From Ruminococcus sp. AF31-8BH (GTDB lineage Bacteria > Bacillota > Clostridia > Lachnospirales > Lachnospiraceae), in the NCBI RefSeq assembly GCF_003460605.1, contig NZ_QTVN01000013.1:60387-124386 (forward strand): DNA of 64,000 nt, read 5' to 3'. Of the stretch, positions 11,344-20,903 are shown one piece after another. Each line of letters starts with the position of its first letter. The stretch's first letter is position 1. Made by a program: the position numbers and the translations under genes. The notes under the pieces are model-generated. The model did not search any database and was not told where the DNA came from. It was given only the letters and a program-made list of their open reading frames with translations.

Positions 11344-11379
11344 CATTTTATCCATTTATCATTCAGACTTCAGCACTTC

Positions 11380-13458
11380 TTAGTCTTCTTTTTCTTCCTT
11401 TGGCTTAGGCTCCACGTAGCTGCAGGTTTCCTGGCTGCACACCAGCTTATTGCCTTTCTCTACCATGTAGCTTCCGCAAACCGGACATTTCTTGTCAGAC
11501 GGCTTCTGCCAGGACATGAAATCGCACTCCGGATTATCCTCACAGCCGTAGTACTTACGGCCTTTTTTCGTCTTTTTCAGGACTACTTCCTTGCCGCATT
11601 TCGGGCAGGCTACGCCAATCTTCTCGTAGTATGGCTTGGTATTTCTGCATTCCGGGAAACCCGGGCAGGCAAGAAATCTTCCGTGAGGACCATATTTGAT
11701 CACCATATGGCGTCCGCAGCTGTCACAGACCACATCGGTCTCCTCGTCATGGATGTCCACCTTCTCAAGCTCTTCCTGTGCTGCATCCACATCATGCTTC
11801 AGATCCGGGTAGAAATTGCGCACAACGGTCTTCCACTGGACAGTGCCATTCTCCACGCAGTCAAGAAGCCCTTCCATAGTCGCGGTGAAATTCACATCCA
11901 CAATACTTGGAAATGCCTGCTTCATAATGCTGTTTACCACTTCACCAAGCTCTGTCACATACAGGTTGCGCTGCTCCTTGGAAACATAGCGGCGGCTGAT
12001 AATGGTGGTAATGGTTGGCGCATAGGTACTTGGACGTCCGATTCCAAGCTCCTCCATGGTCTTAACCAGGGAAGCCTCTGTATAATGTGCCGGCGGCTGG
12101 GTAAAATGCTGCTCCGGCTTTAATTCCTTTAAATTCAGTTTCATGCCCTTGGTAAGGCTCTGGCTGAGCACATTGCTCTTCTTCATATCCTCTTCCTGCA
12201 TGTACACGGAAAGGAAACCGTCAAATGCCACCTTTGAGGCAGATACGGTAAAGGTATATTCCCCGCCGGAAACCTTTACGGAAGTGGTTTCATATCTGGC
12301 TGGAGCCATGCGGCTTGCAGTAAAGCGCTTCCAGATCAGCTGATAAAGGCGGAACTGGTCCCTGGTCAGGGATTCTTTGATCTGTACAGGCGTACGGCTG
12401 ATGTCAGTAGGACGAATGGCCTCATGGGCATCCTGGATCTTCTGTCCCTTCTTCACGGTCTTGGCAGCTTCAGACACATAGTTCTCCCCGTACTGGCTGC
12501 CGATATAGCTTCTTGCCGCAGCATCCGCCTCATCGGAAATACGGACGGAATCGGTACGAAGATAGGTGATCACACCCACAGTGCCGCTTCCCTTAATGTC
12601 AACGCCCTCATAAAGCTGCTGCGCCAGACGCATGGTCTTCTGGGTGGAAAAATTCAGGGTCTTGGAAGCCTCCTGCTGCAGGGTACTGGTGGTAAACGGC
12701 AGGGGAGCATTCTTAATTCTTTCCCCCTTCTTTACCTCGGAGATCTCGAACTCCTCATCTTTCAGATTCTCAAGGATGGCATCCATCTCTGCCTTGTTAT
12801 GGATATCCATCTTCTTGTCTGTTCCGTAGAATTTGGCTTCCAGAGGCTTCTTCTCCCCGTCTACCAGAAATTCTCCGGATAAGCTCCAGTACTCTTCCGG
12901 AATGAAAGAGTTGATCTCTTCTTCCCTGTCACAGATGATTCGAAGAGCCACAGACTGTACACGGCCTGCACTTAAGCCTCTTTTTACCTTTGCCCACAGA
13001 AGGGGGCTGATGGTATATCCAACCATACGGTCCAGCATTCTTCTTGCCTGCTGCGCATCCACAAGGTTCATGTTCAGGCCTCTTGCGTGCTTCAGGGAAT
13101 CCTTTACTGCAGTTTTGGTGATCTCGTTGAAGGTGATTCGGTGCATTTTGTCCGGATCCTCCTTCAGAGCCTGCATCAGATGCCAGGAAATGGCCTCTCC
13201 CTCACGGTCAGGGTCAGTTGCAAGATAAATCTTATCTGCCTTCTTGGCTGCCTTGCGAAGCTTGGCAAGCAGCTCGCCCTTTCCACGGATGGTAATGTAT
13301 TTCGGCTCGAAATCATTCTCCACATCTATTCCAAACTGACTCTTGGGAAAATCACGCACATGGCCGTTGGAAGCCTCCACATCATAATTTGCCCCAAGAA
13401 ATTTCTTTATTGTCTTTACTTTTGCAGGTGACTCAACTATCACCAGATATTTAGCCAT
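11380..13458 (-). CDS. topA: DNA topoisomerase I
   Basis: A 692-residue type IA topoisomerase that relaxes negative supercoils. The TOPRIM domain with DPDREGEAISWH occupies the first ~120 residues, and the catalytic tyrosine lies in YLRTDSVRIS near the middle. Three C-terminal four-cysteine zinc-binding repeats are visible (CDSCG...CPGFPEC, CPKCG...CEDNPEC, CPVCG...CSQETC), the number typical of Bacillus-type TopA. It follows dprA on the same strand after 120 bp; comM-dprA-topA is a common order in Firmicutes. Confidence 0.97.
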   Translation of the reverse strand: MAKYLVIVESPAKVKTIKKFLGANYDVEASNGHVRDFPKSQFGIDVENDFEPKYITIRGKGELLAKLRKAAKKADKIYLATDPDREGEAISWHLMQALKEDPDKMHRITFNEITKTAVKDSLKHARGLNMNLVDAQQARRMLDRMVGYTISPLLWAKVKRGLSAGRVQSVALRIICDREEEINSFIPEEYWSLSGEFLVDGEKKPLEAKFYGTDKKMDIHNKAEMDAILENLKDEEFEISEVKKGERIKNAPLPFTTSTLQQEASKTLNFSTQKTMRLAQQLYEGVDIKGSGTVGVITYLRTDSVRISDEADAAARSYIGSQYGENYVSEAAKTVKKGQKIQDAHEAIRPTDISRTPVQIKESLTRDQFRLYQLIWKRFTASRMAPARYETTSVKVSGGEYTFTVSASKVAFDGFLSVYMQEEDMKKSNVLSQSLTKGMKLNLKELKPEQHFTQPPAHYTEASLVKTMEELGIGRPSTYAPTITTIISRRYVSKEQRNLYVTELGEVVNSIMKQAFPSIVDVNFTATMEGLLDCVENGTVQWKTVVRNFYPDLKHDVDAAQEELEKVDIHDEETDVVCDSCGRHMVIKYGPHGRFLACPGFPECRNTKPYYEKIGVACPKCGKEVVLKKTKKGRKYYGCEDNPECDFMSWQKPSDKKCPVCGSYMVEKGNKLVCSQETCSYVEPKPKEEKED

Positions 13459-13578
13459 ACTACCTCTCCTACTTTGTATTCATATTGCGCAGCTGCTTGC
13501 TTACCAGCTACTGTCCGCCCCGGGCACAATAACCTTAACCAATCCTTTCACAGCTGCCATATTTTCGCCGGATGCAGA

Positions 13579-14469
13579 TCAGTTCTCTGGCACCCGGCAA
13601 TATTTTCTTCCTGTCTCCTGCACCAGCCCCATAAGCTGTAATTCCGTGAGAATGGTGCAGACCTTTGCTGCTGAAAAGCCTGTTTTTCTTATGATATGAT
13701 CCATATTTTCAGGTCGTAAATCGAGACCACTATACACCAAATCCAAATCCGGCGCAAGCCCCAACTTCTTTTTTTGTATATTTGCAGGAGGATTTTCCAC
13801 CTGGATTCCCCACTCCATCAACATGATCTCCGGAGTGTAGGCAATGCCTGCGCCGTCAAAAATCAGCTTGTTGCAGCCCCGGCTCAGCTCATCTGTCACA
13901 GCCCCCGGCACTGCGTAAACACTGTGTCCATGCTCCAAGGCAAAGTTTGCTGTGATCAGGGAACCGCTCTGTTCCTTTGCCTCCACCACAAGTACTGCAT
14001 CTGAAAGGGCGCTGATGATCCGGTTTCTTGCAGGAAATGTCCAGTTCTGGGGCTTTGTTCCAGGGGGAAGCTCACTGATGATTCCGCCGCCCTTTTCCAG
14101 AATCCGCTCATAAAGCCGGCGGTTGGATTCCGGATAGCACACATCCACGCCGCTTCCCAGGACAGCAAAGGTAGGCGTATCCGTATCCAGTGCTCCCTTA
14201 TGCCCCTCCGAATCAATTCCTCTGGCCATGCCGCTTATGATCTGCACGCCATGCTCTGCCATAGTCCTTGCATACTTAAATGCCTGGCATCTTCCGTAAG
14301 GGCTGCTCATTCTTGCCCCCACAACTGCTGCCGAAGGCTTTGCCGGATCCGGCAGGTTTCCAATATAGTACAGCTTTTTCGGCATGCCGGTAAGCTTTTT
14401 CAGCCGCTCCGGAAAGTTCGCATCCTCCCTGTTTACCCAGTGTATTTCGTGTTTCTTCCTTTCTTCCAT
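13579..14469 (-). CDS. dprA: DNA processing protein DprA (Smf)
   Basis: About 296 residues. The Rossmann-like core carries VVGARMSSPYG, ISGMARGIDSEGHKGAL and VLGSGVDVCYPESNR. A C-terminal winged helix of about 60 residues follows. DprA loads RecA on incoming single-stranded DNA during transformation. The start at 14469 (MEERKKHEIHW) has GGAGG eight bases upstream; an in-frame ATG at 14520 overlaps the comM stop as ATGA but has no ribosome binding site, so coupled initiation there is possible but less likely. Its neighbour comM acts in the same pathway. Confidence 0.93.
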   Translation of the reverse strand: MEERKKHEIHWVNREDANFPERLKKLTGMPKKLYYIGNLPDPAKPSAAVVGARMSSPYGRCQAFKYARTMAEHGVQIISGMARGIDSEGHKGALDTDTPTFAVLGSGVDVCYPESNRRLYERILEKGGGIISELPPGTKPQNWTFPARNRIISALSDAVLVVEAKEQSGSLITANFALEHGHSVYAVPGAVTDELSRGCNKLIFDGAGIAYTPEIMLMEWGIQVENPPANIQKKKLGLAPDLDLVYSGLDLRPENMDHIIRKTGFSAAKVCTILTELQLMGLVQETGRKYCRVPEN

Positions 14470-14516
14470 TCTAAAATACCTCCAAAAGCTCTTTTTTATG
14501 AATACTTCTTCCGGCA

Positions 14517-16040
14517 TCATTTGTATTTTTTATCAAATGCCCTGTAAGTAAGAGCTTCCGCAACATGTCTGGAATGGATTTCCTCCTCCCCCTCCATGTC
14601 CGCAATGGTTCTGGAAACCTTTAGGATCCTGTGGTAGGAACGGGCACTTAAATCCATCAGTTCAAACGCATTCTGGGCCATCTTAAAGGCATGCTCAGTG
14701 AGCACGCAGTATTTTTGGATCTGTTTGCCGGACAGCTCCCCATTGAAACAGATCGGCTCCTTTTCATACCGTTTGCTTTGGATCTGCCGGACCCGTTCCA
14801 CTCTTTCCCGGATCACGGCAGAGCTCTCACCCGGCTTTACACAGGAAATCTGGGAAAAATCCACAGGCGGCACATCTGCGCAAAGGTCGATTCGTTCCAG
14901 AAGGGGCTGGCTTAGCTTATGAAGATAATGGCTCACCTCTCCCGGACTGCACCTGCATTTGTTCATATCCGGGTAGTACCCGCAGGGACAGGGATTCATA
15001 GCTGCCACCAGAATAAATCCTGCCGGAAACACATAGGTTCCGCTTGCCCGGGAAAGCTGGATCTGCTTATCCTCCAAAGGCTGGCGCAGCACCTCCAGTC
15101 CTCTTCTGGAAAATTCCGGCATCTCATCCAGAAACAGCACGCCTCTGTGGGCCAGCGTCACCTCGCCTGGTCCTGGAATTTTTCCGCCGCCAGCAAGGGA
15201 GGCCGCAGAGCTGGTGTGGTGAGGGCTGCGGAAGGGCCTTGCCCGGATCAAGGGCCTTTTGGGGGTTAAAAGTCCTGCCACGCTGTAGATTTTGGTCAGC
15301 TCCAGGCTTTCCTCAAAGGTAAGGGAGGGCATGATCGTTGGAATTCTTCTTGCCAGCATGGTTTTGCCTGTTCCAGGAGGCCCGATAAACAGGATATTGT
15401 GAAATCCGCTGACTGCAATCTCGGCTGCCCGCCTGGCGCTTTCCTGTCCGCAGATCTCCATGAAATCTGCCTGGGTCTGTTCTTCCAGTGCCCTCCCTTC
15501 TTCGCCTGTCTGTTCCTGTTTGAAGCTGTCCGGATCTGCAAGAAAGTTCACCATTTCCGTTATATTTCTCACCCCGATCACCTTCATGTCCCGCACAAGC
15601 CTGGCTTCCTCCAGATTTCCAAAAGGGACCATACAGTATCTGCACCCCAGCTCCCTGGCCCGGATCACCCTTGGCAGCACCCCGGAAACACTTCTTACCT
15701 CACCGCTTAAGCTGATTTCCCCCATAAGCATCGCCCCGTTCAACTGCTTTGGCTCCAGAAAACCAGATGCACCAAGCACTGCTGCCGCCACGGGAAGGTC
15801 AAAGCCTGCCCCTTCTTTTCTTAAGTCAGCAGGTGCCAAATTCACCGTCACTCTTTTGGGCGGCAGGCTGATGCCATTGTTGCGAAGGGCTGTGCGCACC
15901 CGGTCCTGAGCCTCCTTCACCTGTGTGCTTGGAAACCCAACCATAGTAAAACAGGGAAGCCCGTCACTGACATCCGCTTCCACATTCACCGGACAAACTT
16001 CCATCCCGGAAATTGCCGCTGACATTACACTTGCAAACAA
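14517..16040 (-). CDS. ComM/YifB-family AAA+ ATPase (Mg-chelatase-like), TTG start
   Basis: About 507 residues. The N-terminal ChlI-like domain begins FASVMSAAISGMEVCPVNVEAD, the AAA+ module has Walker A GPPGTGKT and Walker B LFLDEMPEF, and the Mg-chelatase C-terminal domain follows. ComM proteins are helicases promoting branch migration when donor DNA is integrated. Family members begin right at this Phe-Ser/Ala-x-Val block. The matching initiator is a TTG at 16038-16040 with AAAGGA seven bases upstream. A longer reading from a TTG at 16100 adds 20 atypical residues and has its Shine-Dalgarno only three bases away. It ends overlapping the alternative dprA ATG. Confidence 0.9.
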   Translation of the reverse strand: MFASVMSAAISGMEVCPVNVEADVSDGLPCFTMVGFPSTQVKEAQDRVRTALRNNGISLPPKRVTVNLAPADLRKEGAGFDLPVAAAVLGASGFLEPKQLNGAMLMGEISLSGEVRSVSGVLPRVIRARELGCRYCMVPFGNLEEARLVRDMKVIGVRNITEMVNFLADPDSFKQEQTGEEGRALEEQTQADFMEICGQESARRAAEIAVSGFHNILFIGPPGTGKTMLARRIPTIMPSLTFEESLELTKIYSVAGLLTPKRPLIRARPFRSPHHTSSAASLAGGGKIPGPGEVTLAHRGVLFLDEMPEFSRRGLEVLRQPLEDKQIQLSRASGTYVFPAGFILVAAMNPCPCGYYPDMNKCRCSPGEVSHYLHKLSQPLLERIDLCADVPPVDFSQISCVKPGESSAVIRERVERVRQIQSKRYEKEPICFNGELSGKQIQKYCVLTEHAFKMAQNAFELMDLSARSYHRILKVSRTIADMEGEEEIHSRHVAEALTYRAFDKKYK

Positions 16041-16251
16041 ATTTTTTCCTTTCTGCAGACACCGTTCCTCCCCGATTCCAAAACGATTCTGCCATTTCAA
16101 TGTCTCCCTGGAATATAAACGAGTAAAAGATCAAAAGATATGATAAAAAGATATATAAAATTTATTATAGCCCATTTTGCTCTGTATTGCAATAGTGCAT
16201 TTCGTTCTGATTTATACTTTTTGAAATTACAGAAGAAAAAGAGGTGAACCC

Positions 16252-16467
16252 ATGAAATTTCAGCGAATTCAGGATCTGAGAACAGACGCTGACCTGTCTC
16301 AGAAGCAGATCAGTGAGATTCTCCACATCAGCCAGCGTTCCTATTCTCATTACGAAACAGGCTCACGGAATATTCCCATCGAAATGCTGATCCGTCTGGC
16401 CAACTACTATGAAACCAGTATTGATTATCTGGTAGGCCGCACTGACAAGAAGAAAATGCCAAAATAA
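16252..16467 (+). CDS. Small XRE-family HTH regulator
   Basis: A 71-residue protein that is essentially one Cro/C1-type helix-turn-helix (QKQISEILHISQRSYSHYETGSRNIPIEML) followed by the LANYYETSIDYLVGRTD segment usual for XRE repressors. There is no sensor domain. AGAGGTGA precedes the ATG. It is one of few plus-strand genes here and is divergent from comM across a 211-bp A/T-rich region that must hold both promoters. The target is unknown. Confidence 0.85.
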   Translation: MKFQRIQDLRTDADLSQKQISEILHISQRSYSHYETGSRNIPIEMLIRLANYYETSIDYLVGRTDKKKMPK

Positions 16468-16490
16468 GGGGGAAAACTGATTTCCCCCCT
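16466..16490 (+). terminator. Possible terminator of the HTH gene
   Basis: GGGGGAAA and TTTCCCCC pair around a short loop right at the stop codon, but no T-run follows, so function is uncertain. Confidence 0.4.
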
Positions 16491-16532
16491 CACATCTGCC
16501 CTCTTTTCAAAGGGCAACACCTCTTTTATTCT

Positions 16533-17459
16533 CTACTCGCCTTCACTTCGGCGTTGTTCCTCTGTATCTGCGATTTTGGAAATGTTGGCCACCTCATATT
16601 CATTGAAAATATACCCCTGATTGTTGTCAAAAGTCTCCGGATCCTCCGTTCCCTTGTACCAGGATTTGCTGTTAAAGTAGTCTGCGATCCTTGGCGTCAC
16701 AAACTTCCTGCCGTGCCGGGCATAAATCTCATTTTTCGCAAGCTCCAGCTCAGAAGAAGAATATCCCTCCAGATCCGCATCTGTGAGATAGCGGCTGTCG
16801 CTGTCCGGGAAAATATAATCCCGGTCTGCAATGTCCCCGCTTACGGACGCAGTAGGAGTCGGCGCAGCTGCAGCTGTATTCTGTTCCCTTGTAAGCACCT
16901 CATCTACAGAAGGAGACATGCCTGCTCCGTCAGCGATCTGGGTCGTGCTAAGCTTCAGATAAAGCTTGCCCTGGTCAAAGGTCATATTTCCGCTGACATT
17001 ATTGCCCCAGGAATCCGTAAAGGAAATCTTCGCTGCATTTCCTGCAACCTTGGCTGTGCCAGAGGCTTCGCTCACCTTAGTGCCTGCGCTGTCAGAGGCC
17101 TGGGAAAAAGAATAGGAAACAGACTTCAGGGTCAGCTCCTCAATATTCAGACACGCCAGGCCGTCCTTACTGTACCACATTCCATAGTAATCATTTGCAT
17201 CAAAAGCAGGCGCACGCGTAATAACCGGTGTCGGCGTTACCGTAGCAGTCGGCTCCGGAGTAGGCGTAGCAGTTACCGCCGGAGTGGGCGTCACCGTAGG
17301 AACCTTTTCCAGTGCCTCAATGGCCGCATTCTTCTGCTGCTCCTTCTGCAGCTTCTTTTTGTGCTCGGCAAACAGAAGGCCGGCAGCCCCGATCATAATA
17401 AATATGGCAATCAGCGCAAACAAAGTTGCCCGAAGCACGTCTTTGTTATGCTTTTTCAT
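16533..17459 (-). CDS. Membrane-anchored YARHG-domain protein
   Basis: A 308-residue protein with one N-terminal membrane segment (about 10-31), a short basic/coiled stretch, a Thr-Pro linker (about 55-85), a beta-rich extracellular domain of about 100 residues and a C-terminal YARHG domain (LAKNEIYARHGRKFVTPRIADYFNSKSWY). YARHG domains are extracellular and presumed to bind peptidoglycan or other surface ligands. AAGGAGG lies eight bases before the ATG. It is 27 bp downstream of the PurF-like gene and may be its last operon partner. The function is unknown. Confidence 0.75.
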   Translation of the reverse strand: MKKHNKDVLRATLFALIAIFIMIGAAGLLFAEHKKKLQKEQQKNAAIEALEKVPTVTPTPAVTATPTPEPTATVTPTPVITRAPAFDANDYYGMWYSKDGLACLNIEELTLKSVSYSFSQASDSAGTKVSEASGTAKVAGNAAKISFTDSWGNNVSGNMTFDQGKLYLKLSTTQIADGAGMSPSVDEVLTREQNTAAAAPTPTASVSGDIADRDYIFPDSDSRYLTDADLEGYSSSELELAKNEIYARHGRKFVTPRIADYFNSKSWYKGTEDPETFDNNQGYIFNEYEVANISKIADTEEQRRSEGE

Positions 17460-17486
17460 ACGCAGTTACCTCCTTGAAAAACAGGT

Positions 17487-18902
17487 TTACTCCTGTCCGT
17501 TCCAGCAATAAGTGCAAAGCTTGCATGGTTCAATGTCAATGGATTTCTTCAGGTCATCCAGGCGATGATATTTCAGGGATGTGAAATTCAGCTCGCTGCG
17601 GATTTCCTCCAGCATTTCCTTATAGTTGGTGGAATCCGGATTTGCATAGTCCTGCAGGATCTTATCGGACACATTGTCTCCCTCACGCTTTGCGATCACA
17701 CGTCTTGTGATCAGATCCATCTCGGATTTGGAGCGGGAGAAATTCAGGTACTTGCATCCATATAAAAGCGGCGGACATGCCGGACGGATATGCACCTCCT
17801 TGGCACCGTTGTTGTAAAGGAATTCTGTTGTCTCACGAAGCTGGGTTCCCCTTACAATAGAGTCATCGATCATCAGAAGGCTCTTATCCTTAATCAGTTT
17901 ATGTACCGGAATCAGTTTCATTCTTGCGATCAGATTTCTCTGGCTCTGCTGGGTCGGCATAAAAGATCTGGGCCAGGTTGGAGTATATTTGATAAACGGC
18001 CGTGCAAAAGGCACCCCGGAACGGTTGGCATAGCCGATGGCATGGGCAATACCGGAATCCGGCACGCCTGCAACCAGGTCCGGATTTACCTCCCCCGCAT
18101 CTCTTCCTGCCAGAATGTCACCGCATTTATAACGCATTTCCTCTACATTCACACCCTCATAGGTGGAAGTCGGATAGCCGTAATATACCCACAGGAAGGA
18201 ACAGATCCGCATCTTATCCCCTGGCTTTTGCAGCACCTTTACGCCTTCCGGGGTGATAAAGTCGATTTCCCCAGGTCCTAACTCCTTCAGATCCTCATAC
18301 CCCAGATTGATATAGGCATGGCTTTCAAAGGAAGCACAGCAGGCATCCTCTTTCTTTCCGATTACAAGAGGAGTTCGTCCGTAGCGGTCACGGGCTGCGT
18401 AAATGCCATCTCCTGTCATCAAAAGCAATGTCATGGAACCCTCGATCATCTCCTGGGCATAGCAGATTCCCTCCACTATGCTGTCCTTCTGGTTGATCAG
18501 GGCCGCTGTCACCTCTGTAGGATTCACGCTGCCGCCGCTCATTTCCAGAAAATGGGTATGTCCATCGCGGAAGCATTTCTCCACCAATGCTTCTATATTA
18601 TTGATCTTGCCAACTGTGGTGATGGCAAAATTTCCCAGATGGGAGCGCACCAGAAGAGGTTGGGGCTCGTTGTCAGAAATACAGCCGATTCCCAGATTGC
18701 CTTCCATCTCTGCCACATCCTTGTCAAACTTGGTACGAAACGGAGAATTCTCAATATTATGGATCACGCGGTTAAATCCGCTCGCTTTTCCATATACTGC
18801 CATTCCACCTCTTCTTGTTCCCAGATGGGAGTGATAATCAATTCCAAAAAACAGATCCATTACACAATCAGACTTTGACGCAACACCAAAAATTCCACCC
18901 AT
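17487..18902 (-). CDS. PurF-like amidophosphoribosyltransferase paralogue without the catalytic cysteine
   Basis: A 471-residue protein with the two-domain layout of glutamine PRPP amidotransferase. The N-terminal Ntn-hydrolase glutaminase domain should begin with Cys after removal of Met or a propeptide; here the codons read ATG GGT GGA ATT TTT GGT, so the nucleophile position is Gly (GGIFG). The PRPP-binding signature LLMIDDSIVRGT is intact at about 342-353. The C-terminal cysteines at about 460, 463 and 466 recall the iron-sulphur ligands of Bacillus-type PurF. Glutamine hydrolysis should be impossible. It might use free ammonia, partner with another glutaminase or be regulatory. Close relatives seem to occur across Lachnospiraceae (recalled, not searched). 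Confidence 0.85.
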   Translation of the reverse strand: MGGIFGVASKSDCVMDLFFGIDYHSHLGTRRGGMAVYGKASGFNRVIHNIENSPFRTKFDKDVAEMEGNLGIGCISDNEPQPLLVRSHLGNFAITTVGKINNIEALVEKCFRDGHTHFLEMSGGSVNPTEVTAALINQKDSIVEGICYAQEMIEGSMTLLLMTGDGIYAARDRYGRTPLVIGKKEDACCASFESHAYINLGYEDLKELGPGEIDFITPEGVKVLQKPGDKMRICSFLWVYYGYPTSTYEGVNVEEMRYKCGDILAGRDAGEVNPDLVAGVPDSGIAHAIGYANRSGVPFARPFIKYTPTWPRSFMPTQQSQRNLIARMKLIPVHKLIKDKSLLMIDDSIVRGTQLRETTEFLYNNGAKEVHIRPACPPLLYGCKYLNFSRSKSEMDLITRRVIAKREGDNVSDKILQDYANPDSTNYKEMLEEIRSELNFTSLKYHRLDDLKKSIDIEPCKLCTYCWNGQE

Positions 18903-18917
18903 TTTTCCTAAGTCTCC

Positions 18918-20876
18918 TTATTTTTTCTCCTTTATAACGCCTTTTCTGTAGGCCTCCAAAAGCTGTTTCAGCTCCTGAATTCGTTCTTTGAGTGCCTTGC
19001 CGTTATCGGTGTCCCCCACAAGAGCCCTTCTTGGATTGTAGCGCACAGCCACACGGTTTGACACAATGTCCCTCTCTGTCGCCACTGCATCCTCTGCTGA
19101 GGTAAAAGGCTCATGTGCAGTCAGGCTTAAGCCGTAGGAACTGTAGATCAGAGTATATCCGGCAATACCGGTTACATTCCGGTACGCCTCACAGAAACCG
19201 CCGTCAATGACGATCACCTTGCCGCCGCACTTCACCGGATTTTCTCCCTCCAACTGGTGCACAGGCACATGACCATTGATAATATGCCCGTTCTCCGGGT
19301 CAAGCCCGAATTCCTCAAGCATACGGTTCACCACCTCTTCATTCTCCCAGAGATGGTAGTAGGCATTCTTTTTCTCCCTGTGTGTCTCCTTGTCTGCGAT
19401 AAAATACCGCTCAAAGGTTGTCATCTTATCTTTTCCATAAAGAGGAGAGTTTGGTCCCGCCCAGATGTACCACAAAATATCCTGGCTGTCCTTCTGCTCC
19501 TTCTCGTCTACGGTAAAAAATGCTTTTCTTACATAGGCTTCCAGTTTATCATAAAGTGCCTTGCCTTTACAAGTCTCTCCGTAAATCTGAACCTCCTTGA
19601 AGGTTCCGTCCTCATTCAGGGGAATGCTTCCATGGAATAGAAGATTGCCGTTATAGGTCTTGTAAAGCCCGCCCTTGTCCAGAAGAAGCTGCATATGGTT
19701 CTGAAGCTTCTCACAGTTGCGGAAGGCTGAAGTCAGACGCTCCATCACATCTTTTTCCCCATCTGTCAGCTCATAAGGATGTTCCCAGTCGATGGTCGGG
19801 AAATTGTGGTCCAGAAGCTCATGCACGCTTCCGTCCGGCAGCCTTACCGTTCCCTCCACAGGATCAATTCCTTCCAGCACGCAGCGGTTCTCCATGTGAA
19901 AATCCGGATGCTCCTTGGCCAGGGCACCCTCCAGCTTAAACTGGATCATGGCGATGGCCTTGTGCATCTTCCGGCTCAGTTCCTTCTCCAGTGCATTGTA
20001 ATTGGAAGGATTTCCATGCACCTCAAAAACCTGGCAGGGATCATCCCCGTACACCTCCATGGCAAACGCAGCCAGAGGCATCATATTGATTCCGTATCCA
20101 TCCTCCAGAATGTCCAGATTGCCGTAGCGGATGCTGTTTCGGATCACCGTTGCCATGCAGGCAGCCTGTCCCACAGCGGCTCCCATCCACACCACGTCAT
20201 GGTTTCCCCACTGGATGTCAAGGGAATGGTAATCCATCAAGCGATCCATGATAAAGTGCGGGCCAGGTCCTCTGTCATAAATATCCCCAAGCACATGAAG
20301 ATGATCCACAACCAGTCTCTGGATCAGCTCTGCAAGGGCAATGATGAAATTCTCCGCTCTTCCAATGTCAATAATGGTATCCACAATGGAGTCGTAATAA
20401 GCTTCCTTGTCCAGAACCTCTGCCTTCTCCGTGATCAGTTCCTCGATCACATAGGCGTAATCAGCAGGCAGGGCCTTGCGTACCTTGGATCTGGTATATT
20501 TGGAGGCAGTCGTCTTGCACAGCTCGATCAGACGGTACAGGGTGATCTTGTACCAGTTCTCCATGTCCGTCTCTTTTTTCTTCACATAGGCAATCTTTTC
20601 CTTGGGATAGTACACAAGAGTTGCCAGGGAACGTTTGTCACTGTTGCTTAAGGTATGACCGAATACATCGTCTATTTTCTTTCGCACTGCACCAGAGCCA
20701 TTGCGGAGCACATGGGAAAAAGCCTCATACTCTCCATGGATATCGGAAAGGAAATGCTCGGTTCCCTTTGGCAGATTGAGAATAGACTGAAGGTTGATGA
20801 TCTCTGTGGATGCCTTGCCAATGGTGGGGTAAAGCTCCGCCAGACGTTGTAAATAGCGCAGTTCTTCTGTCTTCAT
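18918..20876 (-). CDS. fbp: Class III fructose-1,6-bisphosphatase
   Basis: A 652-residue enzyme of the Firmicutes-specific class III FBPases, unrelated to classes I and II. Metallophosphoesterase-type metal motifs are visible (GDIYDRGPGPH, QWGNHDVVWMG, INGHVPVH). It hydrolyses fructose-1,6-bisphosphate to fructose-6-phosphate in gluconeogenesis. AGGAGG precedes the ATG. It sits between polC and the PurF-like gene with gaps of 27 and 15 bp, suggesting a polC-fbp-purF-like-YARHG transcription unit. Confidence 0.96.
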   Translation of the reverse strand: MKTEELRYLQRLAELYPTIGKASTEIINLQSILNLPKGTEHFLSDIHGEYEAFSHVLRNGSGAVRKKIDDVFGHTLSNSDKRSLATLVYYPKEKIAYVKKKETDMENWYKITLYRLIELCKTTASKYTRSKVRKALPADYAYVIEELITEKAEVLDKEAYYDSIVDTIIDIGRAENFIIALAELIQRLVVDHLHVLGDIYDRGPGPHFIMDRLMDYHSLDIQWGNHDVVWMGAAVGQAACMATVIRNSIRYGNLDILEDGYGINMMPLAAFAMEVYGDDPCQVFEVHGNPSNYNALEKELSRKMHKAIAMIQFKLEGALAKEHPDFHMENRCVLEGIDPVEGTVRLPDGSVHELLDHNFPTIDWEHPYELTDGEKDVMERLTSAFRNCEKLQNHMQLLLDKGGLYKTYNGNLLFHGSIPLNEDGTFKEVQIYGETCKGKALYDKLEAYVRKAFFTVDEKEQKDSQDILWYIWAGPNSPLYGKDKMTTFERYFIADKETHREKKNAYYHLWENEEVVNRMLEEFGLDPENGHIINGHVPVHQLEGENPVKCGGKVIVIDGGFCEAYRNVTGIAGYTLIYSSYGLSLTAHEPFTSAEDAVATERDIVSNRVAVRYNPRRALVGDTDNGKALKERIQELKQLLEAYRKGVIKEKK

Positions 20877-20903
20877 GAAACCTCCTGTTATCTGTAAAAG
20901 CAG

